A DNA stretch of 64,000 bases from Bacteroidia bacterium (GCA_030426955.1 JAUHXS010000002.1:434001-498000); one strand, 5' to 3'. Numbered from the stretch's first letter, positions 18,835 through 27,255 are shown. Notes: a model not told the origin generated them from the letters alone. Translations and numbers: made by a program.

Positions 18835-19266
18835 ATGATACGTAAAGTCGTTTTTACTCTAGGAGTTTTATTGAGTATTGGATTATCAAGCTATTATATG
18901 TATGCCGATTGTACAAGTGAGGCATTTATTGATACTTGTACAGGCAAGTTAAAAGGTTTTGCTTTTTTAAAAGCTTATAAGGTAAATTCAAAACAAGCTA
19001 AAGGAGGAAAGCCAATAGAATACTCTTATGTATTTAGTAAAAATACTAACTATATGCTGAGTGTTTGCAATGGAGAAGGAGGGAATATGGTAGTTAACCT
19101 ATATGATAAGAATAGAAGATTATTAGCAACAAGCTTTGATAAACGTACTAATAAAAATTATCCTGCTTTAATTTACCGATGCACAGCAACAGGAGTTTAC
19201 TATATCTCTTTTGAATTTTCTGGAGGAGAAGGATGTGGTGCAAGTGTTTTAGGGTTTAAGAAATAG
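18835..19266 (+). CDS. Small exported protein of unknown function
   Basis: A 143-residue protein with an N-terminal hydrophobic segment (VVFTLGVLLSIGLSSYYMYA), probably a signal peptide. The mature part has six cysteines (in DCTSEAFIDTC, VCNGEGG, RCTATG and EGCGAS) and beta-strand composition ending YYISFEFSGGEGCGASVLGF. This suggests a disulfide-stabilised periplasmic beta domain. It begins 2 nt after the second lipoprotein and probably works with that pair. No known family was recognised. Confidence 0.72.
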   Translation: MIRKVVFTLGVLLSIGLSSYYMYADCTSEAFIDTCTGKLKGFAFLKAYKVNSKQAKGGKPIEYSYVFSKNTNYMLSVCNGEGGNMVVNLYDKNRRLLATSFDKRTNKNYPALIYRCTATGVYYISFEFSGGEGCGASVLGFKK

Positions 19267-19313
19267 TTTCTTCCAGCTATCCTTATTTTTGCTGCCGTAC
19301 TACAGATATAGTG

Positions 19314-20492
19314 TTATTGATTAATGGCTAGCCACGCCATAAGTCCCATCCCAACCTTTAACGATTCAATGTCAATATCAAAGGTAGACGTATGTACAGA
19401 AGATGTAATGCCTAACGATTCATTTCGAACGCCCAATCGGTAAAAACAAGCATCTACTACTTGGGAATAATAAGAAAAGTCTTCTGCTGTCATACGAATA
19501 TCTAAATCTATAACATTATTGCTTCCTAAGTAGTCCTTTGCTAGGTCTTGCATTTTATGCGTAAGAGGTTCATTGTTTTTTAAGAAAGGGTATCCTAAAT
19601 GAATGTCAAAATCACAATCGCCTCCCATCTCACTTGCTATTTGGATAGCCGTTTTTTTCATAATTTTATGAGCTGCTGCGCGCCATGTCTCATCAAGTGT
19701 CCTAAACGTACCTTCTATTTTTACTACATCTGGTACGACGTTGGTGGCACCATTTCCCATAATCTTGCCAAAAGATAAAACAGTAGGTGCTTCACCCTTT
19801 TGCTCCTTGATGGTATGATCGATCTCAAGTAGCATTTTACTTGCTATCATAAGTGGATTAACAACATTTTGAGGCAATGCCGCATGTCCTCCCTTGCCTT
19901 TTATGGTAACGTGTAGTTCATCGCATGAAGCCATATAGACTCCTGGTCTAAAGCCAACTTTGCCTGCTTCTAGTTCAGGGTAGACGTGTTGACCAATAAT
20001 ATGATCAACTTTAGGATTTTCAAGGGCTCCTTCCTTAATCATAACAGAAGCACCTCCTGGCAGTTTTTCTTCAGAAGGCTGGAATATCAGTTTTATTGTA
20101 CCTTCTAGTTCATCCTTTAATTCATTTAAGATTTTAGCTGAGCCTAAAACACAAGATGTATGTACATCGTGACCACAAGCATGCATGATACCTTCATTTT
20201 GTGATTTATAAGGTACATTATTAGTCTCTTGAATAGGTAAGGCATCCATATCTGCCCTTAATGCAAACACTTTTTTTTCTGGATTTTTTCCTTTTATAAG
20301 TCCAATAATACCTGTTTTGGCTATTCCCTTTTCGTAAGGAATGCCTATTTCGTCAAGCTTTTTACAAATAAATTCACTAGTTTGATATTCTTCAAAAGCA
20401 AGTTCAGGATGAGCATGTAAATGTGCCCTCCATGAAACAACTTCGGTGAAATATTGTTCTGAGAGAGCTTTTATCTTGGCTTTTAAATCCAT
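19314..20492 (-). CDS. M20 family metallo-amidohydrolase (N-acyl-amino acid/hippurate hydrolase type)
   Basis: A 392-residue cytoplasmic zinc/manganese hydrolase that cleaves N-acyl or N-carbamoyl amino acids. Seen: RADMDALPIQE, HACGHDVHT (metal ligands), PSEEKLPGGA (catalytic Glu and ligand), a dimerisation domain (VTIKGKGGHAALPQ) and the final ligand region TAEDFSYYSQVV. The start at 20492 (MDLKAKIKAL) is preferred to a GTG two codons upstream. A TACCTTTG -7 box ends only 5 nt before this ATG, so the mRNA may be leaderless. Exact substrate unknown. Confidence 0.9.
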   Translation of the reverse strand: MDLKAKIKALSEQYFTEVVSWRAHLHAHPELAFEEYQTSEFICKKLDEIGIPYEKGIAKTGIIGLIKGKNPEKKVFALRADMDALPIQETNNVPYKSQNEGIMHACGHDVHTSCVLGSAKILNELKDELEGTIKLIFQPSEEKLPGGASVMIKEGALENPKVDHIIGQHVYPELEAGKVGFRPGVYMASCDELHVTIKGKGGHAALPQNVVNPLMIASKMLLEIDHTIKEQKGEAPTVLSFGKIMGNGATNVVPDVVKIEGTFRTLDETWRAAAHKIMKKTAIQIASEMGGDCDFDIHLGYPFLKNNEPLTHKMQDLAKDYLGSNNVIDLDIRMTAEDFSYYSQVVDACFYRLGVRNESLGITSSVHTSTFDIDIESLKVGMGLMAWLAINQ

Positions 20493-20497
20493 GAGCA

Positions 20498-20505
20498 CAA
20501 AGGTA
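20498..20505 (-). promoter_or_regulatory. -7 box immediately upstream of the M20 hydrolase start
   Basis: TACCTTTG (minus strand) fits TAnnTTTG. Only TGCTC separates it from the ATG, leaving no room for a ribosome binding site. Confidence 0.5.
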
Positions 20506-20524
20506 CGGTTTATTTAAATGAAAC

Positions 20525-21148
20525 TTATTGATAACAAAGCTCAATCCCTGGAGATTTACTAGTTAGTAAAGCATTTATTGTTGATAGGCTAGATTCCAGA
20601 AAATAGCTTTCAGGACAAACTGAAATACCATCTACAATAAGTGTTAACTGCAAATGTGCATCTTGTCCAATAACAAACAGGTTGCCTATAATGTCGCCCT
20701 GTCCAACTACATCATTGATTTCTAAAAACACGTTATCTCTTTGGGTGTTCGCGTCATTTTGAAACGGAGAGTCCATATTGAATGAATAAAGCACTGCAAA
20801 GCGACTGTTATATTTTATCCTGGCTTCTACTAACCAATTGAGATTTATATCTTGAGTAATCATTACATTTTCTACTGTTCCTTGTGCTACAGCCTGAATT
20901 CTTCTAACATTATCATCTGGATGAAAGTCGATACCACTGTGTTGAATTTTCCAAGGTGCTTTGCTTGTATCTAAAACATAAGTCATTCCGATAGAGTCTA
21001 TCTCGCTTGGGTTAGAATAGGGTAGTGCCAGCGTAATGATAGAGTTTTGAAGATTGTCCTTCTTGCAGGAGTTCATAACAAATGATAATAGAAATGTTAT
21101 AGGTACTAGTCTTCTAAAGCCATACCAAGAAAAGGTAAAAGTCGTCAT
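20525..21148 (-). CDS. Lipoprotein with degenerate M23 (LytM-like) peptidase domain; start codon lies in a repeat
   Basis: The C-terminal 150 residues resemble an M23 endopeptidase. HSGIDFHP has the HxxxD metal motif, but the second motif reads HLQ instead of HxH, so the zinc site is incomplete and enzyme activity is doubtful. The lipobox Cys is at residue 28 (LLSFVMNSC). The ATG at 21148 is the first usable start. It and the next dozen codons (MTTFTFSWYGFRR) lie inside the inverted-repeat element at 21108-21231. A longer reading to 21307 would run through the repeat into the neighbouring gene and was rejected. Probably an outer-membrane or periplasmic structural protein. Confidence 0.7.
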   Translation of the reverse strand: MTTFTFSWYGFRRLVPITFLLSFVMNSCKKDNLQNSIITLALPYSNPSEIDSIGMTYVLDTSKAPWKIQHSGIDFHPDDNVRRIQAVAQGTVENVMITQDINLNWLVEARIKYNSRFAVLYSFNMDSPFQNDANTQRDNVFLEINDVVGQGDIIGNLFVIGQDAHLQLTLIVDGISVCPESYFLESSLSTINALLTSKSPGIELCYQ

Positions 21149-21231
21149 TGCGAAGAACTGAAGCAATCTAACCTTTGCAATGAGGAGACTGCTTCGATAC
21201 CTCGCAGTGACGTTAGGGCTTTTAGAAGACT
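21108..21231. mobile_element. MITE-like inverted-repeat element, copy A (124 bp)
   Basis: The ends are inverted repeats (AGTCTTCTAAAGCC / GGGCTTTTAGAAGACT). Inside are the arms CGTCATTGCGAAG, GAAGCAATCT and GAGACTGCTTCG, then CTCGCAGTGACG. The element is nearly the same as copy B at 24734-24880, apart from a 21-bp palindrome present only in copy B. It encodes no protein. It overlaps the first codons of the lipoprotein gene at 20525-21148. Confidence 0.75.
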
Positions 21232-21251
21232 TTTGCTCGGTTGATTTCATA

Positions 21252-21737
21252 TCATACTTCCTCAAAGAATCCTGTTTTTCTGTTCTTTTTGACTTTATTC
21301 CAAGCAAAATATTTTCCGTTCATGGCTACATAAACACCATGCGGTAAGGACTGAGCAAAAGCCAAAGCATTACCCATATTGAAAAACCCGTCTGAGCTAC
21401 CAAACTTGTAAGGAATCATTGCACCAGTTAAAACAATAGTTTTATTGCTAATCGTTTCAGCTAGTGCCTTTCCTGTTTCTGTCATCGTGTCGGTTCCATG
21501 GGTGATGATAATACGGTCTTCTTTACAGCGTTTGCAGTTTTCAATGATAAGTTGCCTGTCTGAATCAGTGATTTCCAGACTGTCTACCATCATTAACGTT
21601 CTAATGCTAACATCTAGTGTGCATCTTCCTAGCTTTAGAAGCTCTGGTAAATGAGTGTCCTTGAAATAAAGTTCTCCTTTAATTTCATTATACTCCTTGT
21701 CAAAAGTTCCTCCTGTTACAAAAATTCTAATCGACAT
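21252..21737 (-). CDS. Short asparaginase-domain protein
   Basis: A 161-residue protein equal to the N-terminal domain of type I/II L-asparaginases. It carries the first catalytic Thr region (VTGGTFDKEYNE, 8-19) and the second (ITHGTDTMTETGKAL), but lacks the C-terminal domain. Such short forms are a known stand-alone family, so this is not necessarily a truncation. It is cytoplasmic by sequence. Activity on asparagine is not certain. Its start lies 3 nt from the ABC exporter stop, so it is the second gene of that transcript. Confidence 0.85.
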   Translation of the reverse strand: MSIRIFVTGGTFDKEYNEIKGELYFKDTHLPELLKLGRCTLDVSIRTLMMVDSLEITDSDRQLIIENCKRCKEDRIIITHGTDTMTETGKALAETISNKTIVLTGAMIPYKFGSSDGFFNMGNALAFAQSLPHGVYVAMNGKYFAWNKVKKNRKTGFFEEV

Positions 21738-21740
21738 ATC

Positions 21741-23504
21741 CTAATTCAATTCAAACTGTAATTTAGATAATCTTTGATACAATCCGTCATTTGTATTAAT
21801 CAATTCTGAATGTAGCCCTTGCTCCACAATAGTACCATCTTGAATCACAAATATTTTATCGGCGTTTTTTATTGTCGCTAATCTGTGTGCAATAACAATG
21901 CTGGTTCGTCCTTTCATAAGGTTGTCTAATGCTTCCTGAACCAATTTTTCAGAAGAAGCATCAAGGGAGCTAGTGGCCTCATCTAAAACTAAAATCGCAG
22001 GATCTTTTAAAATTGCCCTCGCAATAGATATTCTTTGCCGCTGTCCACCAGATAATTTGATACCTTTCTCGCCAATGATAGTTTTCATGCCTTCTGAAAG
22101 CTGATCGATAAATTCCAGTGCATTTGCTTTTTCTGCAGCAGCTCTGATTTCTTCATTTTTTGCATCGGGTTTACCATAGGCTATGTTCTCTTTAATCGTT
22201 CCTCCAAATAAAATGACCTCTTGAGGTACAATACTGATAGCACTTCTCAGATCGGAGATATTAATGTCTTCAATATTTTGATCATCAATTAATATTTTGC
22301 CTGAAGCCAGGTGGTAAAAACGCAAAAGCAATCTGGCAATAGTTGATTTACCTGAGCCGCTAGGACCAACAAAAGCAACTTGTTGCCCAGGAGCGATCTG
22401 AAGTGAAATGCTTTTTAACACCTCCGTTTCTTTTCTGCTTGGATAGCTAAAAGCAACTTGATCAAATTGAATTTTACCTTTTGGCTTAAAAGAACTTCGT
22501 ATTGTAGCTAAGTCAACTTCATGATCTTCTCCTATAATCTCCCGTATTCGTTCAGATGCGCCCAGTGCTTTTTGTATCCTGCTGTAAATTTCCCCAAAGC
22601 CACCAATAGATCCGCCGATAAACGTAGTGTAGATTAGAAATGAAGTCAAATCCCCAATTGTAATTTCTCCTTCGGTTATGAGTTGTGCACCATACCATAA
22701 TACCAGCACAATAGCCCCAAATAATCCGAAAATGATGAAAGAAATAAAAGCCCCTCTATATTTTGCTGTCTTCATCGCAATATCAACCACATCTTCCTGA
22801 GACTTTGCGTATCGCTTAGACTCAAACCATTCGTTAGTGTATGCTTTTACAATTTGAATCGCGTGCAAGGTCTCTTCAACGATCACGTTAGAGTTAGCTA
22901 AGTTATCTTGTGTTTCTTTAGATAGCTTTTTGATGAACTTACCGAAAAAATAGGCAACAATGATTAAAGCAGGAAAAGTAGATAACATGACCAAAGTCAA
23001 TTTAGGGGAAGTAACTAGAATAATTGTAATACCGATAATCATAGTGGTGATTTGCCTGAAAAATTCTGCCAATCCGGTACTCAGGACATCTTGAAGTTGA
23101 CTAGTGTCGGATGTAATTCTACTAATTAATTCTCCCGTTCTTCTTTCTTCAAAAAAGGGAATATGCAATGTGATTAGCTTATTATATAATGTGGTTCTGA
23201 TCTTAGCCATTGTTTTTTCGCTTACCAGGCTAAAGAGATAGACACGTAAATAGCTGAAAATACTTTGCAATAATAGAATGCCTATTAGGCCTAAAGCAAT
23301 AATATTGATATCTTTTAGCCACCAATCAGATTCCCCAGTGGCTGCGTCGACCATTTTTCCTGTCACAAAAGGAAAGACCAAAACTGTTGCACTGGATAGA
23401 AATAAAAATACTAAGCCAATCGCAAAAGTACCTTTGTATTCTAATGCAAACTCAAAGATATGTAGGAGTTCCTTAAAGCTCTTTCGTTGCTTTTTCTCGC
23501 TCAT
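21741..23504 (-). CDS. ABC exporter, ATPase fused to permease (ABCB/MsbA type)
   Basis: A 587-residue half-transporter with six transmembrane helices (residues 1-310) followed by a nucleotide-binding domain. Visible motifs are Walker A GPSGSGKST, Q-loop region, signature LSGGQRQRISIARAI, Walker B ILVLDEATSSLD and the H-loop IVIAHRLAT. It works as a homodimer in the inner membrane and exports lipids or other hydrophobic compounds. The substrate is not given by sequence. A -7 box TAGCTTTG ends 4 nt before the ATG, separated only by CTTC, as in trhO and hisH. Confidence 0.93.
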   Translation of the reverse strand: MSEKKQRKSFKELLHIFEFALEYKGTFAIGLVFLFLSSATVLVFPFVTGKMVDAATGESDWWLKDINIIALGLIGILLLQSIFSYLRVYLFSLVSEKTMAKIRTTLYNKLITLHIPFFEERRTGELISRITSDTSQLQDVLSTGLAEFFRQITTMIIGITIILVTSPKLTLVMLSTFPALIIVAYFFGKFIKKLSKETQDNLANSNVIVEETLHAIQIVKAYTNEWFESKRYAKSQEDVVDIAMKTAKYRGAFISFIIFGLFGAIVLVLWYGAQLITEGEITIGDLTSFLIYTTFIGGSIGGFGEIYSRIQKALGASERIREIIGEDHEVDLATIRSSFKPKGKIQFDQVAFSYPSRKETEVLKSISLQIAPGQQVAFVGPSGSGKSTIARLLLRFYHLASGKILIDDQNIEDINISDLRSAISIVPQEVILFGGTIKENIAYGKPDAKNEEIRAAAEKANALEFIDQLSEGMKTIIGEKGIKLSGGQRQRISIARAILKDPAILVLDEATSSLDASSEKLVQEALDNLMKGRTSIVIAHRLATIKNADKIFVIQDGTIVEQGLHSELINTNDGLYQRLSKLQFELN

Positions 23505-23508
23505 GAAG

Positions 23509-23516
23509 CAAAGCTA
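23509..23516 (-). promoter_or_regulatory. -7 box with CTTC spacer before the ABC exporter
   Basis: TAGCTTTG then CTTC then ATG on the minus strand. This is the same layout as at trhO and hisH and implies a leaderless transcript. Confidence 0.5.
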
Positions 23517-23521
23517 CGACT

Positions 23522-24613
23522 TTATAGCATTCCTTTAGTGCTAGGCAGGGTATTATCTTCCAAATCTCTTTTTAAAGCCATTTTAATTGCTCTGGCTAAT
23601 CCTTTAAAAATAGCCTCAATCTTATGGTGTTCATTGTCACCTTCTGCTTTGATGTTTAAATTACACTTCGCTGCATCTGAAAAAGATTTGAAGAAATGAT
23701 AAAACATCTCGGTAGGCATATCACCCACTTTTTCTCTTTTGAATTCTGCGTTCCATTCTAGCCATGCTCTTCCGCCAAAGTCAATAGCTACTTGTGCCAA
23801 ACAGTCGTCCATCGGTAATAAAAAGCCATATCGCTCAATACCTTTCTTATTTCCTAATGCCTTAAGAAAACATTCTCCTAACGTAATGGCTGTATCTTCA
23901 ATGGTGTGGTGTTCATCAACTTCTAAGTCTCCTTTTACATCAATAGCTAAATCGCATCTGGAGTGCTTTGCTATTTGTTCTAGCATGTGATCAAAGAACT
24001 TTAATCCGGTTGAAATATTTGCTTGTCCTGAACCATCAAGATTTAAGGTGATACTAATGTCTGTCTCTTTTGTTTTCCTTTGTACTGAAGTTTTTCTAGG
24101 AGATTTTAATAAGAAGTCAACGATTTCTTGCCAACTTTTAGTGGTAAGTGTCGCTTTTGATTCTGATTCTTTCGAGATATAAATAGCTTTGCAGTTGAGA
24201 TTCTCGGCTAACTGAACATCGCTTTTACGGTCTCCGATAACATAAGAGTTTTCCAAATCATATTGTCCACTTAAGTATTGAGTTAACAGAGCAATGCCAG
24301 GTTTTCGAGTAGGGGCATTATCCTTTTGGAAGGAACGATCAATTAAGATGTCATCAAAAGTAATACCTTCTCCCTCTAATGTTGTAAGCATTTTATTGTG
24401 CGCTGGCCAAAAAGTATCTTCAGGGAAAGACTCCGTCCCCAAGCCATCTTGGTTGGTCACCATGACAAACAGAAATTCATTGGATGCTTTAAGTTCTTTT
24501 AAAGCTGAAATGGCTCTGGGTAAAAACTCTAGCTTCTCTAGACTGTCTATCTGTTCATCTTCTGGTTCTTTGATGATCGTTCCGTCTCTGTCTATGAATA
24601 AAATCTTCTGCAT
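23522..24613 (-). CDS. hisB: Histidine biosynthesis bifunctional protein: histidinol-phosphatase / imidazoleglycerol-phosphate dehydratase
   Basis: The N-terminal HAD phosphatase (residues 1-165) opens with FIDRDGTI (6-13, nucleophile Asp) and contains [16 protein letters not shown]. The C-terminal dehydratase (about 175-363) has [21 protein letters not shown] and HHKIEAIFK, which bind manganese. The enzyme catalyses two steps in cytoplasmic histidine synthesis. In E. coli the phosphatase carries a zinc loop with a CDCRKP segment; here the matching region reads [10 protein letters not shown] with no cysteines. It is the last gene of the leftward hisGDCB run, 301 bp after hisC. Confidence 0.97.
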   Translation of the reverse strand: MQKILFIDRDGTIIKEPEDEQIDSLEKLEFLPRAISALKELKASNEFLFVMVTNQDGLGTESFPEDTFWPAHNKMLTTLEGEGITFDDILIDRSFQKDNAPTRKPGIALLTQYLSGQYDLENSYVIGDRKSDVQLAENLNCKAIYISKESESKATLTTKSWQEIVDFLLKSPRKTSVQRKTKETDISITLNLDGSGQANISTGLKFFDHMLEQIAKHSRCDLAIDVKGDLEVDEHHTIEDTAITLGECFLKALGNKKGIERYGFLLPMDDCLAQVAIDFGGRAWLEWNAEFKREKVGDMPTEMFYHFFKSFSDAAKCNLNIKAEGDNEHHKIEAIFKGLARAIKMALKRDLEDNTLPSTKGML

Positions 24614-24624
24614 ATATTTTGATT

Positions 24625-24690
24625 TGTCATCCCGAGGTACGAGGGATCTAATTTAAATAGAAGATAGATCCTTCCTGCGTCAGGATGACG
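24625..24690. repeat. GTCAT-ended inverted repeat (TGTCATCC type)
   Basis: Arms TGTCATCC...GGGATCT and AGATCC...AGGATGACG face each other across an AT-rich centre. A hairpin of about 66 nt would form in RNA. It is of the same general design (outer GTCAT, inner GATC-like) as the elements at 24734 and 36485, though the sequence differs. Confidence 0.65.
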
Positions 24691-24733
24691 GTTTAGTTAT
24701 CAAGCGTGTAAAATCTAAAATTAATTTACTGAT

Positions 24734-24880
24734 AAAATCTTCTAAAACTAAGTACAAACGAACAAAATCGTCATTGCGAAAACTTGAAGCAATCTATACG
24801 TTGCAGTATTGAGACTGCTTCGATACCCTGCCTTGCCGGCAGGCAGGCTCGCAGTGACGTCCAAGGTTTTAGAAGATTTT
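24734..24880. mobile_element. MITE-like inverted-repeat element, copy B (147 bp) with nested 21-bp palindrome
   Basis: Perfect 15-bp terminal inverted repeats AAAATCTTCTAAAAC / GTTTTAGAAGATTTT bound the element. The inner arms match copy A at 21108-21231. Relative to copy A it carries an extra 21 bp (24827-24847) between GATAC and CTCGCAGTGACG. No coding capacity, so any movement would need an enzyme supplied in trans. Confidence 0.75.
24827..24847. repeat. 21-bp GC-rich palindrome inserted in the inverted-repeat element
   Basis: CCTGCCTTG...GGCAGGCAGG. It is absent at the equivalent place in copy A (GATAC directly followed by CTCG). It differs by one base from the palindrome at 36339-36359 and is related to the 30-bp one at 46109-46138. 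Confidence 0.75.
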
Positions 24881-24914
24881 CATTATTTAATCATTCGACT
24901 TTTTACAACTTCAA

Positions 24915-25964
24915 TTAAATATTTAGTTCTTTCAATGTTTTGATCAACAAATTATTTTCATCCTTTGTGCCAACCGTGATACGTAAACAGTTTTCACATA
25001 ATTCAACATTCGATCTATTTCTGGTAATGATACCTTTTCGAATTAGTGATTGATATAGCTCTTTAGCATCATTTACTTTTACTAAGAAAAAATTAGCATC
25101 ACTTTTATGAATATGCTGAACGAAACCAATTGAACTTAATTGTTTTAATAACCTTTCCTTTTCATTTAGTATTTTCTCTACTTCCTTGATTTTATCCTCT
25201 TTTTTCTTTTCAACGGAAGCGATAGCTTTTTCTAGGGTAAGACTATTAATGTTATATGGAGGTTTGATCTTGTTGAATACTTCAATAATGGAGCGACTAG
25301 CATAAGCAACTCCTAGTCTGATACCGGCAAGCCCCCAGGCCTTAGAAAAGGTTCTCAAGATGACCAAGTTCGGGTGGTTGTTTAGTTCATTTAGCAAACT
25401 TTTATTTTCAGCAAAGTCAATATAAGCTTCGTCTAAAACCACAATTCCTCTAAATTTTTCGATAATCTTTTTAATCGTAAACGTGTCAAGACAATTGCCT
25501 GTTGGGTTGTTGGGAGAACAGATGAAAATGATTTTGGTGTGAGCATCTACTGCCTCCATCAAAGCGTTTGTATTAATCTGAAAATCTTGTGTAAGGTTAA
25601 CCTTCTTGACTTTTACGTCATTGATTTTAGCTGATACTTCATACATGCCATAAGTGGGAGGCATAATAATTATGTTGTCTATCCCAGGATTGCAAAATGC
25701 CCGTATTACTAGATCTATCGCTTCGTCACTTCCATTCCCTAAGAAAATCTGATCAGCTTTGACCTTTTTCGTAAGCGCCATCTTGTTTTTTAGTTCTCTT
25801 TGGTAAGGATCAGGATAGCGATTTAATCTTTCATGACTTTTGTCAAAAGGATTTTCATTGGCATCTAAGAAGATTCCCTCTTTCCCTGAAAACTCGTCTC
25901 TGGCAGAAGAATAAGCAACGATATTTTTGATGTTATTTCTAAGTAGATTGTTCAAGTCAAACAT
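24915..25964 (-). CDS. hisC: Histidinol-phosphate aminotransferase
   Basis: A 349-residue PLP enzyme of fold type I that converts imidazole-acetol phosphate to histidinol phosphate with glutamate. The PLP lysine is K208 in TFSKAWGLAGIRLG. The substrate-binding segment DANENPFD (34-41), the Asn/Pro motif CSPNNPTGN (149-157) and the Asp in VVLDEAYIDF are present. Cytoplasmic homodimer. The start overlaps the hisD stop by 8 nt, showing coupled translation within hisGDC. Confidence 0.97.
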   Translation of the reverse strand: MFDLNNLLRNNIKNIVAYSSARDEFSGKEGIFLDANENPFDKSHERLNRYPDPYQRELKNKMALTKKVKADQIFLGNGSDEAIDLVIRAFCNPGIDNIIIMPPTYGMYEVSAKINDVKVKKVNLTQDFQINTNALMEAVDAHTKIIFICSPNNPTGNCLDTFTIKKIIEKFRGIVVLDEAYIDFAENKSLLNELNNHPNLVILRTFSKAWGLAGIRLGVAYASRSIIEVFNKIKPPYNINSLTLEKAIASVEKKKEDKIKEVEKILNEKERLLKQLSSIGFVQHIHKSDANFFLVKVNDAKELYQSLIRKGIITRNRSNVELCENCLRITVGTKDENNLLIKTLKELNI

Positions 25965-27255
25965 GGTCTCGTTTTATTTGTTCTAATCTTAAAGTGACTG
26001 CTTTTTTGTGAGCATTTAATGACTCGTGTTCTGCCATGATCTCAACGGTCGGGCCGACGTTTTGAATGCCTCTCTCTGTAGCTTTTTGAAATGTAATGGT
26101 CTTTAAAAAGCTATCCAATGATACACCACTGTAATTTTTTGCATAACCATTGGTTGGCAAGGTGTGGTTTGTGCCGGAAGCGTAATCTCCTAGAGATTCA
26201 GGAGTATAATTACCTAAAAAGACAGAGCCTGCATTGGTTATTTTCTCAGCATACGCTTCGTCTTCACTAATAGCTAAGATTAGGTGTTCCGGAGCATAAT
26301 AATTACTAAAATCAATACATTCTTGTAAACTCTCTAGTAAAATAAATCGACTATTTTCTAGTGCTCTTTCAGCGATTGACTTTCTTGGTAAGTTATTTAA
26401 TTGTTCCCCAACTTGATCTTGAATATCCTTTATTGTCTTTTCATCATCAGACAACAATATAACTTGGCTATCCGAACCATGTTCTGCCTGAGAAAGTAAA
26501 TCTGCTGCCACAAACTCAGGTTTGCAGTGCTTATCTGCAATTACTAAAACCTCGGAAGGACCAGCAGGCATGTCTATTGCAATTCCCTCTTTAGTTGCTA
26601 GTTGCTTTGCCATAGTGACAAACTGGTTGCCTGGGCCAAAAATTTTATTGACAGGATTGATTGTTTCTGTTCCATAAGTCATCGCCGCAATGGCTTGAGC
26701 TCCTCCGACTTTATATATATTTTCAATTCCTATCAGCTTGGCCGTATATAAAATTGCCGGATGGATTTCATTGTTTCCATTAGGAGGAGTGCAAAGTATT
26801 ATGCCCCTGCATCCAGCTAAAACGGCTGGTATACCTAACATTAAAACCGTTGAGAAGAGTGGAGCTGTACCTCCGGGGATATAAAGCCCTACACTATCAA
26901 TCGGCACTCTTTTTCTCCAACAAGTAACCCCATCAGTAGTTTCTACCTTTTGTTCTTTTACAAACTGATTTTTATGAAACTTTTCGATGTTGTCTCTAGC
27001 TACCTTTATGGCATCTTGTAATTCAACTGGAACCATTTGCTCCACAGCTTGAAATTCTTCATCTGTAACTTCTAGAGCACTTTGTTTGACTTTGTCAAAC
27101 TCTAAATTGTATTCAAAAATGGCTTTGTCACCATTCTTTGAGACGTTTTGCATGATTCCTGCTACCAGCGGCTCCAGACTTGATTGGTCGATCACCGGAC
27201 GACGACAGAGATCGTTCCACTCACTTTTAGAGGGATACTTTACTAAGGTCATCAC
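25957..27255 (-). CDS. hisD: Histidinol dehydrogenase
   Basis: A 432-residue zinc enzyme that carries out the last two oxidations, from histidinol to histidine, with two NAD+. Conserved segments are PIDSVGLYIPGGTAPLFSTV, KIFGPGNQFV, AGPSEVLVIAD, LLSQAEHGSDSQ (zinc ligands) and NYYAPEHLIL (catalytic Glu-His pair). It starts with an ATG that overlaps the hisG stop by four bases (27252-27255) and overlaps hisC by eight. Cytoplasmic. Confidence 0.98.
   Translation of the reverse strand: MMTLVKYPSKSEWNDLCRRPVIDQSSLEPLVAGIMQNVSKNGDKAIFEYNLEFDKVKQSALEVTDEEFQAVEQMVPVELQDAIKVARDNIEKFHKNQFVKEQKVETTDGVTCWRKRVPIDSVGLYIPGGTAPLFSTVLMLGIPAVLAGCRGIILCTPPNGNNEIHPAILYTAKLIGIENIYKVGGAQAIAAMTYGTETINPVNKIFGPGNQFVTMAKQLATKEGIAIDMPAGPSEVLVIADKHCKPEFVAADLLSQAEHGSDSQVILLSDDEKTIKDIQDQVGEQLNNLPRKSIAERALENSRFILLESLQECIDFSNYYAPEHLILAISEDEAYAEKITNAGSVFLGNYTPESLGDYASGTNHTLPTNGYAKNYSGVSLDSFLKTITFQKATERGIQNVGPTVEIMAEHESLNAHKKAVTLRLEQIKRDHV

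Larger units (their letters stand above)
24614..24914. other. 301-bp hisC-hisB intergenic gap filled with inverted-repeat elements
   Basis: The other leftward his genes overlap, but this gap separates hisC from hisB. It holds two unrelated inverted-repeat elements, at 24625-24690 and 24734-24880. I see no ORF and no promoter motif for hisB. The elements could act as terminators or processing sites within the operon, which is inference. Confidence 0.7.

Noticed and set aside
21149-21307. Longer N-terminus for the M23-like lipoprotein
   Set aside because: It reads through the inverted-repeat element and overlaps the asparaginase-like gene. The lipoprotein signal needs the shorter start.
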